The position numbers and the translations under genes are program-made. The notes beneath the pieces are model-generated. The model worked only from the letters and a program-made list of their open reading frames with translations, was not told where the DNA came from and ran no database searches. From Ailurus styani (Eukaryota; Chordata; Mammalia; Carnivora; Ailuridae): a DNA stretch of 64,000 bases. Where the stretch lies: positions 1,859,923 through 1,923,922 of the forward strand of contig LNAC01000232.1 in assembly GCA_002007465.1 (NCBI GenBank). Direction: 5' to 3'. Of this stretch, positions 24,192 through 35,839 are shown in pieces (within the stretch, counting starts at the first letter, position 1; every line of letters starts with the position of its first letter).

Positions 24192-24377
24192 CCTCCTGCA
24201 CTGATAATATGCGAGTTGGCCAGCACAAAGTGGCAAACGTCCTCATCATGCCCAGCAAAGACTCCCAGGGGCCGACGGTTCAAGCTGGCACCATCTGGGC
24301 GGAACTGATAGGCCAGGATGAAATTAGCCTGGGATATGTACAGAGAATCACCTTCTAGCTGCATCCAGGGCATCTGA
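24192..24377 (-). CDS. FBXW4: FBXW4 coding exon 3 (linker and WD repeat 1)
   Basis: This 186-nt exon follows a CTCTGCAG acceptor and ends at a GTAAGT donor. The first T completes a Ser codon from exon 2, 61 codons follow, and GG starts the Gly codon finished in exon 4. The product begins QMPWMQLEGDSLYIS and ends GHDEDVCHFVLANSHIISAG. GVFAGHDEDVCHF...IISAGGDGKI is a typical WD-repeat blade (GH near the start, a DG turn). It is about human residues 120-181. Exons 3 and 4 are only 477 bp apart, the closest pair in the window. Confidence 0.96.
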
Positions 24378-25240
24378 CTGCAGAGACGTAAAACACAATT
24401 TAAGGATCATCAAGATACAGCATGAAAACTGGACTCCAATCTTTGGAGAGGCTGACTGATCCCCAACTTAGCGAGGATAACCTGCACGACTAAGCTGTTA
24501 CCTCCATCCTCTCCTGTAAAATTACCTACCCTTAGGCCATCCTCGGAAAACCAGAGAGATTGAGCTTTATGGTAACCTAATCATCTTTGGACTTTCTAAA
24601 AGAAAGTCAGAACTAAAAGATCAATTAAATATCACTGTTGTTTTTTTTTTTAATATCACCCTTAGAGTCTTAAGACTCAAATTACTGGCAGCGTAGACTT
24701 CTTGGGGGTAGGCAGAGCTTAGCGAATTCAATGACTTGGGCAGGGAGAGGGTTAAAAAAGAAACCTCCCACCCAGATAAAGTGATTTTCTTTCATTCTGA
24801 TTTGAAGTGTTAAGCAGTAAGTTTTGAGGTTCCAAGACTCCCACACATACTTCTTACCTCTTCCCCCAACAGAGCAAAGAGAAGAGTGAGCCCCAAGAAG
24901 CCCCATTATCCCACTATAGCAAAGGGGCCATTTATAAGTGAAAGGAATAAGGCCATTTAGGAAAGGATGCTAATGTACTGGTTAGCTATCTAGGTCTGCA
25001 CAGGGGATATCTGCATTTCTATATTAGAGGGTAAGGGAGGCAATGGGAACACACAGCTCCGCAGCAGCCCACTACAGTTTGGGGGCTCCAGAAAAAGAGT
25101 CAGCTCTCCTAGGCAGCTGATAACAGGAATACACAAATAGTTAAAGATTCCCTCTATAGTCTGGCAGGAGAAAGAAAGGTTAGAAGCCACAGGCCAGTCC
25201 CACTGCACAGAATGAGCCTTCAGAAAGAAGACTCTGCCAG

Positions 25241-25667
25241 GGGCGCCGGCATGGCTCAGTCAGTTAAGCGATCAACTGATTTCAACTCAGGTCACGATCT
25301 CAGGGTCTTGAGATCAAGCCCTGAGACAGGCTCCACTCAGCGTGGAGTCTGCTTGTCCCTCTCCCTCTGGTCCTCCCCGTGCTCGTGCTCTCCCCCCCCA
25401 CACCCACACACTCACAAACACACATAAATAAATAAAATCTTTTAAAAGAAGGAAAGGAAAAGAAAGGAGGAAGGGAGGGAAGGAGGGAGGGAGGGAGAGG
25501 GGGAGAGAAAGCAAGCAACCAAGCAAGCGAGAAGGGTAGGGAGGGAGGGAGGAAGGAAAGAAGGAGAAGGAGGGAGGGAAGAGGGAGAGAGAGAGAGAGA
25601 GAAAGAAACAAAGAAAATGAAAGAAAAAGAGAAAATAGAAGAAAAGAAAAAAGAAGGGAAGGCAGGC
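25241..25667 (+). mobile_element. Carnivore SINE with expanded polypurine tail
   Basis: An older SINE subtype (CAACTGATTTCAACTCAGG) ending AAATAAATAAAATCTTTT at about 25445, followed by about 220 bp of almost pure A/G (GGAA, GGGA and GA units). The duplication AGACTCTGCCAG at 25229-25240 and 25668-25679 encloses both, so the purine tract grew from the SINE tail. Confidence 0.92.
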
Positions 25668-26869
25668 AGACTCTGCCAGACCCCAGGCTCTCTGGTGGGG
25701 GACTAAGCCCCTTTCCCCAGGCAGACATCCCAGCAGCCTGTCCTACTCTATGTAGGAGTTCTGGAGCTACCAGATCCCAAGCTAAGCACAGGGACAGCTG
25801 ATTCATCCGCATTTACAGAGACACCATCTCCTACTGCCAAGCCTGTCTGAGCAAACTGGGCTGTGTTTCTTCCCCAGACTCCTTAATACAAGCGTCATGG
25901 GAATGTGGAAAAGTTCTGCAAATTGACTTGACGGGCCATTAAATGCAGTTTGGACTTTGTAGTAGCTGAGTTTCTGCTTAGGCGGTTTTTACAAGTGTGT
26001 GCATATATTATATAGAACATGTGTAGAGTGTGTACGGATGCCTATATTCTCACTCATTATGTGCTTCCCTCTTCAACATCCCCTTGCATGGGTTTGTGGC
26101 ACACTCAAGTGGGGAGCAAGCAGAAGGGCCTGGAATGCATGTGTTTAGAGCCATCTGGTAAACAGCCACTTGCCTAGGACAAGAAACCAGGTTCATGCCA
26201 GGTGAACAGTGGAGAATCCCGGGGCAGCCTGGTAACTGCTTGGTGTGTTTATTTGCCAAACTGCTTTGAAACCATCCCCAAAAAAGACATCAGGGACAAA
26301 ACCTTGATAGAGAAATAAACTCTTCTTTCTGGTATTGAAAGGCAAAAGCAGGAAGCAGAGGATGAAGTTTTTTACCATAAAAATCTGTCTTCTCCCCGTA
26401 GTAGTTTCTTTAGCATCACCACTACCAGGACCCCTGCATAATTCACAGCACCCACCACCCATGAAAGTAGCAAAAACTGGATACCAGCAAGAGAGAAGTG
26501 GTCCTCAGATGAAGAAGCCTGACTGCAGGTCAACCTGAATGAGGAACCACGATGTTCCTTATCCATTCCAACCAATTGACAAGAAACACTTTTTTGGTAG
26601 GGAGTCAAATGATAACTATGAAATAATGTAGCATCAGTGAAGCATAAAATTCGTGGCATTAGCAGTCCAAAACCACTGTCTAACTTTCCTCGCCATTCTG
26701 AGCTCTACCTCCTGTAACATCTATTGCCAAGCGCATAGGTCCTATTTTGCCTTTGTAATCGAGTTGGGCAGAGGGATAATGGAGTGAAGGAAGTGAAGGT
26801 GTAAGTCCATAGAGTGGATTTAAAGAAAAATAACTATAAAACAAGATGGGTTGAAATGCTGGCTTCATT

Positions 26870-27065
26870 TCTTTCTTTTGATGAGGTACATTAACAGTGG
26901 TTACCTCTGAGTGGTAGCATTATATGAAGTTTTGTTTTCTTTTTTAAACTTTTCTATTTTTTCAAATCTCTACAATACACGTGTTATTTTTATAATCATA
27001 AGAATGTGGAATTTGTTAAGATAAAGTACACTTTAGGTAATTTTTACAAATGTAAAAAAAAAAAT
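26870..27065 (+). mobile_element. Old LINE-type 3' end
   Basis: GTGGTTACCTCTGAGTGGTAG, ACTTTTCTATTTTTTC and an A-rich end follow the 3' pattern of old L1-type elements. Subfamily not assigned. Confidence 0.45.
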
Positions 27066-27225
27066 AAAGTTGTCCCTCCAATGCCCCCTTTGTGATGTTG
27101 AAAGGATTGCCAGGGCCACACCACTCAAGGGACACATTTCCACTCTAGCTAGGACCAGATTTTTTTACTTCCCAGCATGCTTTTCTGTCCCAGGTAGCTT
27201 TAAAAGAGCCAAGAGTCTACTTTAC

Positions 27226-27321
27226 CTGCATCTCCACTTCAGCAGAATCCCCTCTCGGCAGCGCCCCAACCTCCAGTTCTGAGACACCTTCACCCGTTCC
27301 TTCACCGGAACACTGGCCATC
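27226..27321 (-). CDS. FBXW4: FBXW4 coding exon 2 (linker after F-box)
   Basis: This 96-nt exon follows a GAACACAG acceptor and ends at a GTAAAG donor. G completes the Leu codon of exon 1, then 31 codons MASVPVKERVKVSQNWRLGR and CREGILLKWRC, then AG of a split Ser. The motif NWRLGRCREGILLKWRCS is characteristic of FBXW4 and links the F-box helix bundle to the WD propeller. It is about human residues 88-119. The in-frame ATG is internal, not a start: the exon has a good acceptor and the F-box must be encoded upstream. Confidence 0.95.
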
Positions 27322-27499
27322 CTGTGTTCAGACAGAACAGGTAACCCAGTCACAACAACTCACTGCCAACCAGAGAAAATTCTATAGGCTTATGAGTCAG
27401 AACTCAGGGGTATCTAGACTATATCTAGACATAAGTGAGTGGGTTAGGACACAAGAAAAGAATAACTTTCTCTATGCTAGGATAACCAAGAAAGCCAAG

Positions 27500-27741
27500 G
27501 AGAAGAGCCTGTCCATTACAGAGTCTAAAGCGATGCCAAAGCAATCTAATAGAGAAAGGATAACAGAGAGCTGGAACCACTGGCTATCCCTAAGGAAAAA
27601 CATGAACTCTGACTCCTACCTCATACCAAACAGAAAAATTAATTCAAAATAAATTTAAACATAACATTTAAAACTATAAGGCTAATGGAAGAAAATATAA
27701 CAAAATATCTCTGCAATTTGGGGGCTAAGCAAAGGTCTCTT
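27500..27741 (+). mobile_element. Old L1 ORF2 3' part (left piece)
   Basis: GAACTCTGACTCCTACCTCAT, AATTCAAAATAAATTTAAAC and AAACTATAAGGCTAATGGAAG match the L1 ORF2 end pattern. It continues after the SINE pair, from 28193. No intact reading frame. Confidence 0.65.
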
Positions 27742-27756
27742 AAGACACAGAAAGCA

Positions 27757-27962
27757 GGGGCGCCTGGGTGGCTCAGTGGGTTAAAGCCTCTGCCTTCGGC
27801 TCAGGTCATGATCTCAGGGTCCTGGGATCGAGGCCCGCATCAGGCTCCCTGCTCAGCGGGGAGCCTGCTTCCTCCTCTCTCTCTCTGCCTGCCTCTCTGC
27901 CTACTTGTGATCTGATCTCTCTCTGTGTCAAATAAATGAATAAAATCTTAAAAAAAAAAAAA
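27757..27962 (+). mobile_element. Carnivore tRNA-derived SINE (first of pair)
   Basis: Full-length copy. AAGACACAGAAAGCA is found before it (27742-27756) and after it (27963-27977). It and the next copy share the middle target-site copy. Confidence 0.96.
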
Positions 27963-27977
27963 AAGACACAGAAAGCA

Positions 27978-28177
27978 GGGGCACCTGGGTGGCTCAGTGG
28001 GTTAAGCCTCTGCCTTCACCTGAGGTCATGATCTCAGGGTCCTGGGATCAAACCCTGCATCGGGCTCTCTGCTCAGTGGGGAGCCTGCTTCCCCCCTCTC
28101 TCTCTGCCTGCCTCTGCCTACTTGTGATCTCTCTCTCTCTCTCTCTCTGCCAAATAAATAAAGTCTTTAAAAAAAAA
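27978..28177 (+). mobile_element. Carnivore tRNA-derived SINE (second of pair)
   Basis: Full-length, slightly different body (GTTAAGCCTCTGCCTTCACC). It is flanked by AAGACACAGAAAGCA (27963-27977) and AAGGCACAGAAAGCA (28178-28192, one mismatch). Confidence 0.96.
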
Positions 28178-28192
28178 AAGGCACAGAAAGCA

Positions 28193-29485
28193 ATAGCATA
28201 GAAGAATAGTCTAGTAAATGAGATGTTACCAAATTTTAAATTTTTGCTCACCAAAATTAATATATACCACAGTCTAGGGGAAAATGTTCATAAAATGTAT
28301 ATCTTACCAATGGCTTATATCCAGAAAATATGAAGAAATTATAAATACATATGTATAGTTGTATACATATGTATACATACATATATTATACATGCATTTA
28401 TATATGTAATTTTATATATGTATATGTATTAATATATAAAATGTATGTTTTATTTATGTACATATGTAATTTTATATATGTAATTGTGTATAATGTGTAT
28501 ATATAGAGAGAGAGACACACACACAGTTGTGTACATATGTGTATGAATATTTTTTTTTTGAAGGCCAATAAGGAACTCTGCTACAATCTTGGTGGGAAAG
28601 CAAAATGGTACAGCCATTTTGGAAAAATGTCTGGCAGTTTATTACAAATCTAAACATATACCTACTCCATGACCTAGCAATTACCCAAGAGAAAGCATAT
28701 GTCCACAAAAAGACTTGCACAAGAATGTTCATTGGAACTGTAGTTCCAAAAGTTGAAAACAGCCCAGGCAGCCATCAAGATGAGAATGAGCAAACACCCC
28801 ATGGTATATATTCACCCAATAGAATACTACTTGGCAACAAAAAGGAAGAACCCCTGATACACACAGTAATGTGGGTAAATCTCAAAAACATCCTGCTGAA
28901 TGAAAGAAATGTTACACAAAAGAGTTCATGTTGTATGATTCTGTGCATGTGAAGTCTGAGAAGGAGAACTAATCTATAATGGAAGAATCAGAACAGTGAT
29001 TACCACTAGGAATCCTATCACTGGGAAGGGGATTGACTGGGAAGGAACATGCAGAAACATTCTATATTTAAATCTTAAGGGGATTTGGGTTACACAGGTA
29101 TGTATGCATTTGTCAAAAGTGCATCAAATGGTGGGGAGTCGTGAAGGGTAGGGAGGGAAAAAATGAACCAAGATGGGATCGGGGAGGAGACAAACCATAA
29201 GAGACTCTTAATCTCACAAAACAAACTGAGGGTTACTGGGGGGTGGGAGGGTAGGGATAGGGTGGATGGGTTGTGGACATTGGGGAGGGTTTGTGCTATG
29301 ATGAGTGCTGTGAAAGGTGTAAGCCTGATGATTCACAGACCTGTACCCCTGGGGCAAATGATGATGATGATAATAATAATAATAATAAATTAAATTTTAA
29401 AAATGTATCAAATGAAAAAAATGCACCAAATGGTACACTTAAGATTTGAGCATTTCACTGTATATAAATTTCTCATAACGAAAAA
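28193..29485 (+). mobile_element. Old L1 3' end with a younger L1 3' end inserted
   Basis: Old L1: CCAGAAAATATGAAG, GGTACAGCCATTTTGG, CCATGACCTAGCAATTACCC, GAATACTACTTGGCAAC, then ACACTTAAGATTTGAGCATTTC at the end. Within it, about 29128-29400 is a truncated carnivore L1 3' end (GAGACTCTTAATCTCACAAA, GATGATTCACAGACCTGTAC) bounded by GTGCATCAAATG and ATGTATCAAATG. Confidence 0.75.
28340..28520. repeat. TA-rich low-complexity tract
   Basis: Irregular ATACATATGTAT and TATATGTA units, probably expanded within the old L1. Includes a short GAGAGACACACACA block. Confidence 0.85.
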
Positions 29486-29486
29486 G

Positions 29487-29700
29487 CCCATAGACTAATA
29501 TATACCAGTCAATTATACACATGCATGCTGAACCGTTTACAGGTGAAGTGTACTGATCTCTACAACCCACTTTGAAATGCATGATAAAGCAAATACAGTG
29601 AAATGTTAACTATAGAATCTAGGTTGTGGGTATATGAGCATTCATGGTACATTTCATTCAACTTTTCTGTTTTAAATTTTTCATTTAAGAAAATGTTGGG
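29487..29700 (+). mobile_element. Old LINE-type 3' end
   Basis: GTGTACTGATCTCTACAACCC, ACTTTGAAATGCAT and AATCTAGGTTGTGGGTATATG follow a common old LINE 3' UTR. Subfamily not assigned. Confidence 0.45.
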
Positions 29701-30121
29701 AGTCTCAATAGTACTATCTGGGTGAGGAAAGTCAGTGCAGTAAGAGAGAAGGGATCACACCACCAAAAGAAATGGCATAGTTTGTGACTGGGTTGGAGTG
29801 GTAGGGGATAGGGAGAGGAGCTCAAAGCCCCTCTGAAAATACACCTTTGGACAGAATTTTGAAATTATGAGCAAGAATTTTGAAAACATCATTTTAGGCC
29901 CCATAGCTTCCCTGTGTCTCCCTGCCTACTCCATTGGACAATAAAGGTACACTGCTTGGAACACAAAGTGGTAACTACCATGTCTATTGAGAAAAGAAGA
30001 GAGAGACATGCATTTCTTCCAGTCTCTGCTATACCTTCACATTAACTACCATTTGCTAAAAGGCAGCAATGAAGTACTGCTTTCAAGATTATAACAAATA
30101 CAGGTTAGAAAAGAGGGTTTT

Positions 30122-30311
30122 GGGGGTGCCTGGGTGGCTCAGTCATTTAAGCATCCAACTCTTGATTTCAGCTCAGGTCATGATCTCAGGGTTGTGGAAT
30201 CAAGCCCTGCGTCAGGCTCTGCGCTCAGTGGGCAATCTGCTAAAAGATTCTCTCCCTCTGCCCTTCCCTCCATTCACACTGTCTCTCAAATAAATAAATA
30301 AATATTTTTTT
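30122..30311 (+). mobile_element. Carnivore SINE, older subtype
   Basis: GGTGCCTGGGTGGCTCAG head, CAACTCTTGATTTCAGCTC body and AAATAAATAAATAAAT tail. No clear duplication. Confidence 0.92.
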
Positions 30312-30678
30312 AAAATTTCCTTCCTGTTGCTTAAATGTGTATTTTTTCTAATTATGGATAAAACTGAGTATCTGGTTATATGTTTGAAAGCCATCAGCAT
30401 TCCTTCTGGGAAATGCTTGTTCATAGCCTTTGTCCCTGTTCCTATGAGGTCTTTTTCTTGTGACTTTGCAAGGGCTCTTCATATAATCTGTATTGTCAAT
30501 TTTGTTCCAATTTATTATTCTTTTTATAGCATTTTGTCCATGTGGACACTTAAAAAATGTTTACATATCCATGACTTCATGTCAGTCTTTTGAAACGCTT
30601 TAAAGAGAGTGAATGTTCAGGAAAGGGTTTCTTATTATAATTTTCTGGCCAGAAGATCAACCCAAAATAGGTTTGTTT

Positions 30679-30782
30679 TCTTTTTTTTTTGAGTAGGCTC
30701 CATGCCAAATATGGGGCTTGAACTCACAACCCTGAGATCAAGGATCACATGCTCTACTGACTGAGCAAGCCAGAGGCCCCCA
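30679..30782 (-). mobile_element. Carnivore SINE head fragment
   Basis: Reverse-orientation tRNA-derived part only (GGGGCTTGAACTCACAACCC, TGAGATCAAGG, ACTGAGC...CCCCC) after a short T run. Truncated and diverged. Confidence 0.75.
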
Positions 30783-31633
30783 AAATACATTTTTATTTCA
30801 GTCCTTCTATGGAAAACCTTTCAACATAGTGAGTAGAGTTTGGTTAACCCAACTGAATACTATTTTTAAAATGATGTAGAATGTTTTAATCTCTCTGGAT
30901 CATAATTCCAAAGATAACTTATTTAACATTTAATATGGTGTTTATGATGTGCCAGGAACTGTTTTTCATTTACCCAATGTCTATGCATATTAAGTATCAA
31001 TAAGTGTTTATTGATAGTGCAATTATACTTCCTGCACTTTATCCAATTAGAAGACCTTGGAAATAAGCAATAAGCAAACTAGCTGATACTTCTATTTAAA
31101 AAGATAAAGCCAGAAGTCACCCAAACTGATATGAACTTAATATATAACAAAGTAAAATTTTAAAGTAAGGGAAAAAATCACTACTTCATTAGTGTTGTTG
31201 GGTTTATATAGCATGTTCCCAAGTTTATGAGAAAGAAGGGAGGGAAGAGGGATATACATGCCTAGAAAAAAATATGGGAAGTAAATACTCTAAAATAGTA
31301 AACTGGGTCCCATTCCCCCTCACTTACTGGGGATACTATAGGACAGTGAAGGAACGGTCAGACCAATGCACGGGTCTAACACTATAAATTATTTATAAAG
31401 TGAACAATTAAAAAAATAAAATAGTTAACTGTGGATAGTCAACTTTGTGTGCTTTTATGTATTTTCTAATTTTCTACACTGTAGTATTTTGGTGAAGAGG
31501 GAAATACTCATTAAAATAATAATATCGCTGGTGACAAAACTGAGTATCAATGGAGAAAAAACTGATTTACATTATATCTCATAACCCAATATAATAAATC
31601 CCCCAAAATGAAAGTGAATTTAAAATATTTTTT

Positions 31634-31824
31634 AAAGACTTCATTTATTTATTAGCGAGAGCTAGACAGAGAGGGAGAAAGAGCATAAGCAGGAGTAGGG
31701 GCAGAGGGAGAAACAGACTTGCCGCTAAGCAGGGAGCCCCAATGTGGGGCTCGATCCCAGGACCCTAAGATCATAACCTGAGCCAAAAGCAGATGCTTAA
31801 CCGATGGAGCCACCCAGGTGCCCC
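31634..31824 (-). mobile_element. Carnivore tRNA-derived SINE
   Basis: Full-length reverse copy with duplication TTAAAATATTTTTT at 31620-31633 and 31825-31838. Moderately diverged. Confidence 0.93.
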
Positions 31825-32289
31825 TTAAAATATTTTTTTAACTAGAAGATTTTAAAGTGTTTAAATGTTAAATGCTGCACAGAAGGAAAAAAAGAGATTA
31901 AAATGAAACAACAGAGTAAACAAGAGGGGAAAATTAACAATACAATAGGTACAAGTTTTATCTCTAAAACTTTTAAGGGACTGATAGAAATCTACCAGAA
32001 TAACACCTGGTCTCCAATGCCCTGTCATCCATAACCAACAGCAGAACAGTTACACGGTGTCCACATGACGAAACGCTGGGGAAACATCCCACAACATCAA
32101 TACAGACACGCTTATTAAAACAATTATTAAAGTGCCACCTCGCATCTATATTGGGTGGAAAAAACCAGAGTTGGCTTTGGTTTGATGAAAGGTTTGGGTT
32201 CGGTTATATATTGCGGGTAGCACACTTGGTATAGCCTTTCAGGAAGGAATTCTGTCGAGGAGAATTGTTAAATGACAGCTTCTGACCCA

Positions 32290-32500
32290 GCATTCCCATT
32301 TTCGGCACTAAATCACAAAGAAATAATTCAAAAGAAAAATATATTTTTTACAAAGATATTTATAGTTGCGGCTATATATTTGAGCTAAAACCTGGAAACT
32401 GCCCAGATGTTTGTCTGTGGGGGAGAACAGTATACTCATGCAGTGGAATATACTGCCACTAGAAATGACAAATGTGGGAACTGCCAAACATTTTGGAAAT
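32290..32500 (+). mobile_element. Old L1-type 3' UTR fragment
   Basis: Pattern CAGCATTCCCATTTTCGGCAC, CAAAGATATTTATAGTTGCGG, CTGGAAACTGCCCAGATG and GTGGAATATACTGCC fits an old L1 or relative. Confidence 0.5.
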
Positions 32501-32754
32501 GTCCATAGCAAGCGATGGTAATTTTAAAATGAAATCAGATTTATAAAGGTAGAGGTGAAGATATGCTACATAAAATTACGCCTCTGTAAATGTGTCAGAA
32601 GAGGTAAATAGATGGTGATTTGGAAGTGAATTTATAGATCTTACATAATATATTTATACATATCTCTCTCACATAATTGTTGATCGTTAGTTAAGTCTCT
32701 CAATTTACCTTTAACTAAATAGTAGATTCAATGAAGTTGTGGGAAAAGCCCAGT

Positions 32755-32960
32755 ATGCACACTTAGGAAACTAGGATCTGAATCCCAGTTCTGCCTCTTA
32801 TTAATTATAAACTACTGGTTACCTGACTTCTCCAATAGCCAATACCTTCCCCCAAGAAATGAGGACAGTATTTCTCACAATCATGGTTTTAAAATGACAA
32901 CTAAAACAAGGTACTGTGTAAGTACAAAAAAGTACACAAATATGAATATAGGTAGTAGTT
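32755..32960 (+). mobile_element. MIR SINE
   Basis: GGATCTGAATCCCAGTTCTGCC, CTTATTAATTATAAAC, CCTGACTTCTCCAATAGCC and AAATGAGGACAGTA follow the MIR order. Confidence 0.7.
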
Positions 32961-34009
32961 AATATCGATTAACGGTGTCATCCCTGAAGCTAATCCAATA
33001 ACCATTTATTTTTCTTCTAATTTAATTACAATTGCTAAAAAATTGTTCGTTCTAACATCCAACGGTAGTCCTCTTTCAGGCTGAATGATAGGGATTTTGG
33101 GGTACTCACATTAAAGCTAAAATACATTAGTGAATTCGCCCACGGGTTGAATGCGGTCCCTGGTTTCACACCGCTAGAGAGCAAGCCTCGCGACCAGATG
33201 GAGGGAGAACTAAGCACAGCAAAGGACGTTAACAGGATGGACCAAATTACTGAACTTAGTGAGAAAGATCAGACTACCTGTCAAATCTTCTCTGCAAATT
33301 CCTCCCAGGTTATAAAAGAAGACATCCTCCAGAGCACCTTTCCTCTGGAGTTAGGTCCAAGTTAAGAGGTGGAGGTGAAATCAAAAATTGAATATTCTGG
33401 ACCACAGCAGGAAGGAAGCAAGGGGGAAAGAATCAATGTATTTCCTGAACTGGGTTTAAGGACAACACTTCTCTCATCTCTCTGATCACTTAACTGCCAT
33501 TTGCTGACACTTTACCAAGGGTCAAAGCACTGCCCTAAGGGCCTGATGACCGAAGCAAGAAACTTTCAAAGTTGAACTTTAAAAGCTGCTACCAAAGAGC
33601 AGGTGCAGGCGTCCTCTCCCACAACCAACGCCATCCTCACGACACTTGGCTCTGGCCCTTCAAGTCAAATTTCGACTTTGTTAAGCCACTCCCTTTGGCT
33701 CTGACTTGAGAAATAGTACCACTTTGTTAAAAGCAGCTTAACAACTCAGCTTTTTCATCCCTTTTGTCCACTCCATCATCCTTGATGGTTAGTTTCCCTA
33801 GCTAGTGCCAAAATCATATGTATATTCTTACTGGCTTCAGCACCTGAAAAATCAGAAGGAATAAAACAATCTTTCTCTGAAAACAGGCACCCGTCCTCCC
33901 CCGCTTCCCCCTTGGAACCTGTCACAGTCCAGTCAAAGGGGCTGGTAGGACAAGGCAGCAGACGTGCCTAAGAAGACAGGAGCAGGTGCCCCTTGGAATT
34001 CAGTAAGGA

Positions 34010-34160
34010 CCCTTGTTCCCATCTTTGAAATGCTCTCTGGTTGGCTGTTTCTCTAACACACTTGCTGGTTTAAAGTGGGGGTGCTCCCCCCCAAAATGAT
34101 TAGCGCCCTGTAAATAAACCTCTCACAGGGCTGTTAATGCAGGGAAGAATCTCTAACCAG
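34010..34160. promoter_or_regulatory. Candidate regulatory element in intron 1
   Basis: A non-repeat block with AAAATGATTAGCGCCC, GTAAATAAACC (forkhead-like) and GGCTGTTAATGCAG within about 70 bp. The look is that of a conserved enhancer core; untested. Confidence 0.3.
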
Positions 34161-34900
34161 CCTGTGGGCCTGGTGGAACTTCCATTTTCCCAGCCCACCT
34201 TCTCTTGCCTCAGGCTCATTCTCCACTTGGGCCCCCTCCCTCTCAGCTTTCCGGCTCTTAGTCACCATTATAGCCTGACTGCATTCCTGGGTGCAAGACC
34301 TATTTTAAACAAAAACAACACAACATGCACCCGTGGTAAGCTATCAGGCCCCTTAAAATCTTGGCAACAAGTGAGTCCAGAGGGACAGAAATTAATCTAG
34401 GCAGTTATCCAGAGTCCCCTTTCATTTCACCTCTCCTCCCTCACCCTGCAAACTCAAAGCAAATAAATAAACCCAGTCTGAATAGAAATGCCTTGTGGTG
34501 AAGGAGCGGAAATGCAGGCATCTCAGAGACATGTGCAACTTGCATAGTCTCTAAGGATCAGTAAACTGGATCACAAGTCCATTCCCCTCCCTGGCCTCCA
34601 TCCTGCAGTTCGGTTCCCCCGGATGCCCTGGATGCTGCTGCCCTGCATGACTGGCATGACTTCCGTAAGCCTCAGTCCCTGCTGAGTTGGTCGAAGGAGG
34701 GGAGCCTGTCCACAAATGGAGAACAAGGCCATCTCACGGTGCCCGGGGCTAAGGAGGGGAGACAGAACTATGCAGAATGATGCTCGGGGCTTGGACTTTT
34801 AACCCTGCCTCTAAATTTATTTGATCCTGCTTTCCAGAAAGATTGTCTTGTATTGCCTGTACCTACCCTACCTTCTACCGATACTAAGAATTTGGCTTTA

Positions 34901-35093
34901 GGGCGCCTGGGTGGCTCAGTGGGTTAAAGCCTCTGCCTTCGGCTCAGGTCATGATCTCCGGGTCCTGGGATCGAGGCCCGCATCGGGCTCCCTGCCAAGC
35001 AGGGAGCCTGCTTCCTCCTCTCTCTCTGCCAGCCTCTCTGGCTACTTGTAATCCCTCTCTGTCAAATAAATAAATAAAATCTTAAAAAAAAAA
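34901..35093 (+). mobile_element. Carnivore tRNA-derived SINE
   Basis: Full-length copy of the common mustelid-like type. The 15-bp duplication AAGAATTTGGCTTTA is perfect at 34886-34900 and 35094-35108. Confidence 0.96.
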
Positions 35094-35433
35094 AAGAATT
35101 TGGCTTTAATGTACAAGTATTTTTTTTTAACGTAGTCCATATTATTCTTTTTAAACCACAAAATAGAGTCTTTGGTGATACAAACGTGACTAGTCACGGT
35201 CTTGCCAAAAGTTCCCATCTGGGGAGGAGGCAGTTAGTCAATGGCCAGAACTCCCGAGGGGTCCCTTTAAAATGCTAACACCCAGGTTAAAAGACAGGCA
35301 AGGGTGGTGGTGCAGCAGGCAGTGTAGGGTATTTAAACTGCCCAAGACAGGACACTTCTCACTCTTCATTTACACTTGCATTAGATTAAATCCTCCAATG
35401 ACCTCAGCAGCTGAGGCCTATAATTAAGATTTT

Positions 35434-35659
35434 AATTTTTAAAATTTATTTATTTATTTATTTATTTAAGATCGAGAGGGAGAAAACAAGCACAAGGTGA
35501 GGGAGGAGCAGAGAGGGAGAGAGGAAGAAAGAGAATCCTAAGCAGGCTCCACACCCAAGACAGAGCCTGACATGGGGCTCAATCCCACAACCCTGAGATC
35601 ATTACCTGAGCTGAAATCAAGAGTTGGACACTCAACCTACTGAGCCACCCAGGCACCCC
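35434..35659 (-). mobile_element. Carnivore SINE, older subtype
   Basis: Reverse copy with (TTTA)n tail, CTGAAATCAAGAGTTGGAC head and GAGCCACCCAGGCACCCC end. Duplication AATTAAGATTTT at 35422-35433 and 35660-35671. Confidence 0.93.
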
Positions 35660-35839
35660 AATTAAGATTTTTTTAAAATCAACGAATAATCATTACATTG
35701 TGTTAAAATGCTTACCCTTCTGGCCAGGAAACAGGGGAACAGCCCCAACAGCCAGGGAGAAGTGAGACTGTTCCCCACAGTGACGAGAGGACCACGCACA
35801 AGGTGAGGCAACAGACCCACCTGTCCCTCGCCAGGCCTC

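Larger units (their letters stand above)
24378..27225 (-). other. FBXW4 intron 2
   Basis: Contains one older SINE with a greatly expanded purine tail (25241-25667) and an old LINE-type 3' end near 26870-27065. Otherwise unique sequence with no feature seen. Confidence 0.85.

Noticed and set aside
25300..25812. 170-codon minus-strand frame rich in Ser, Leu and Pro
   Set aside because: It is the translation of the SINE and its polypurine tail.
27685..28201. Repeated peptides like GWLSGLKPLPSAQVMI in many frames across the window
   Set aside because: These are translations of the SINE head (GCGCCTGGGTGGCTCAG), not a protein family.
33035..33365. Frames on both strands near 33150 considered as an extra FBXW4 exon
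   Set aside because: The translation does not match the F-box or linker and has no suitable splice phase.
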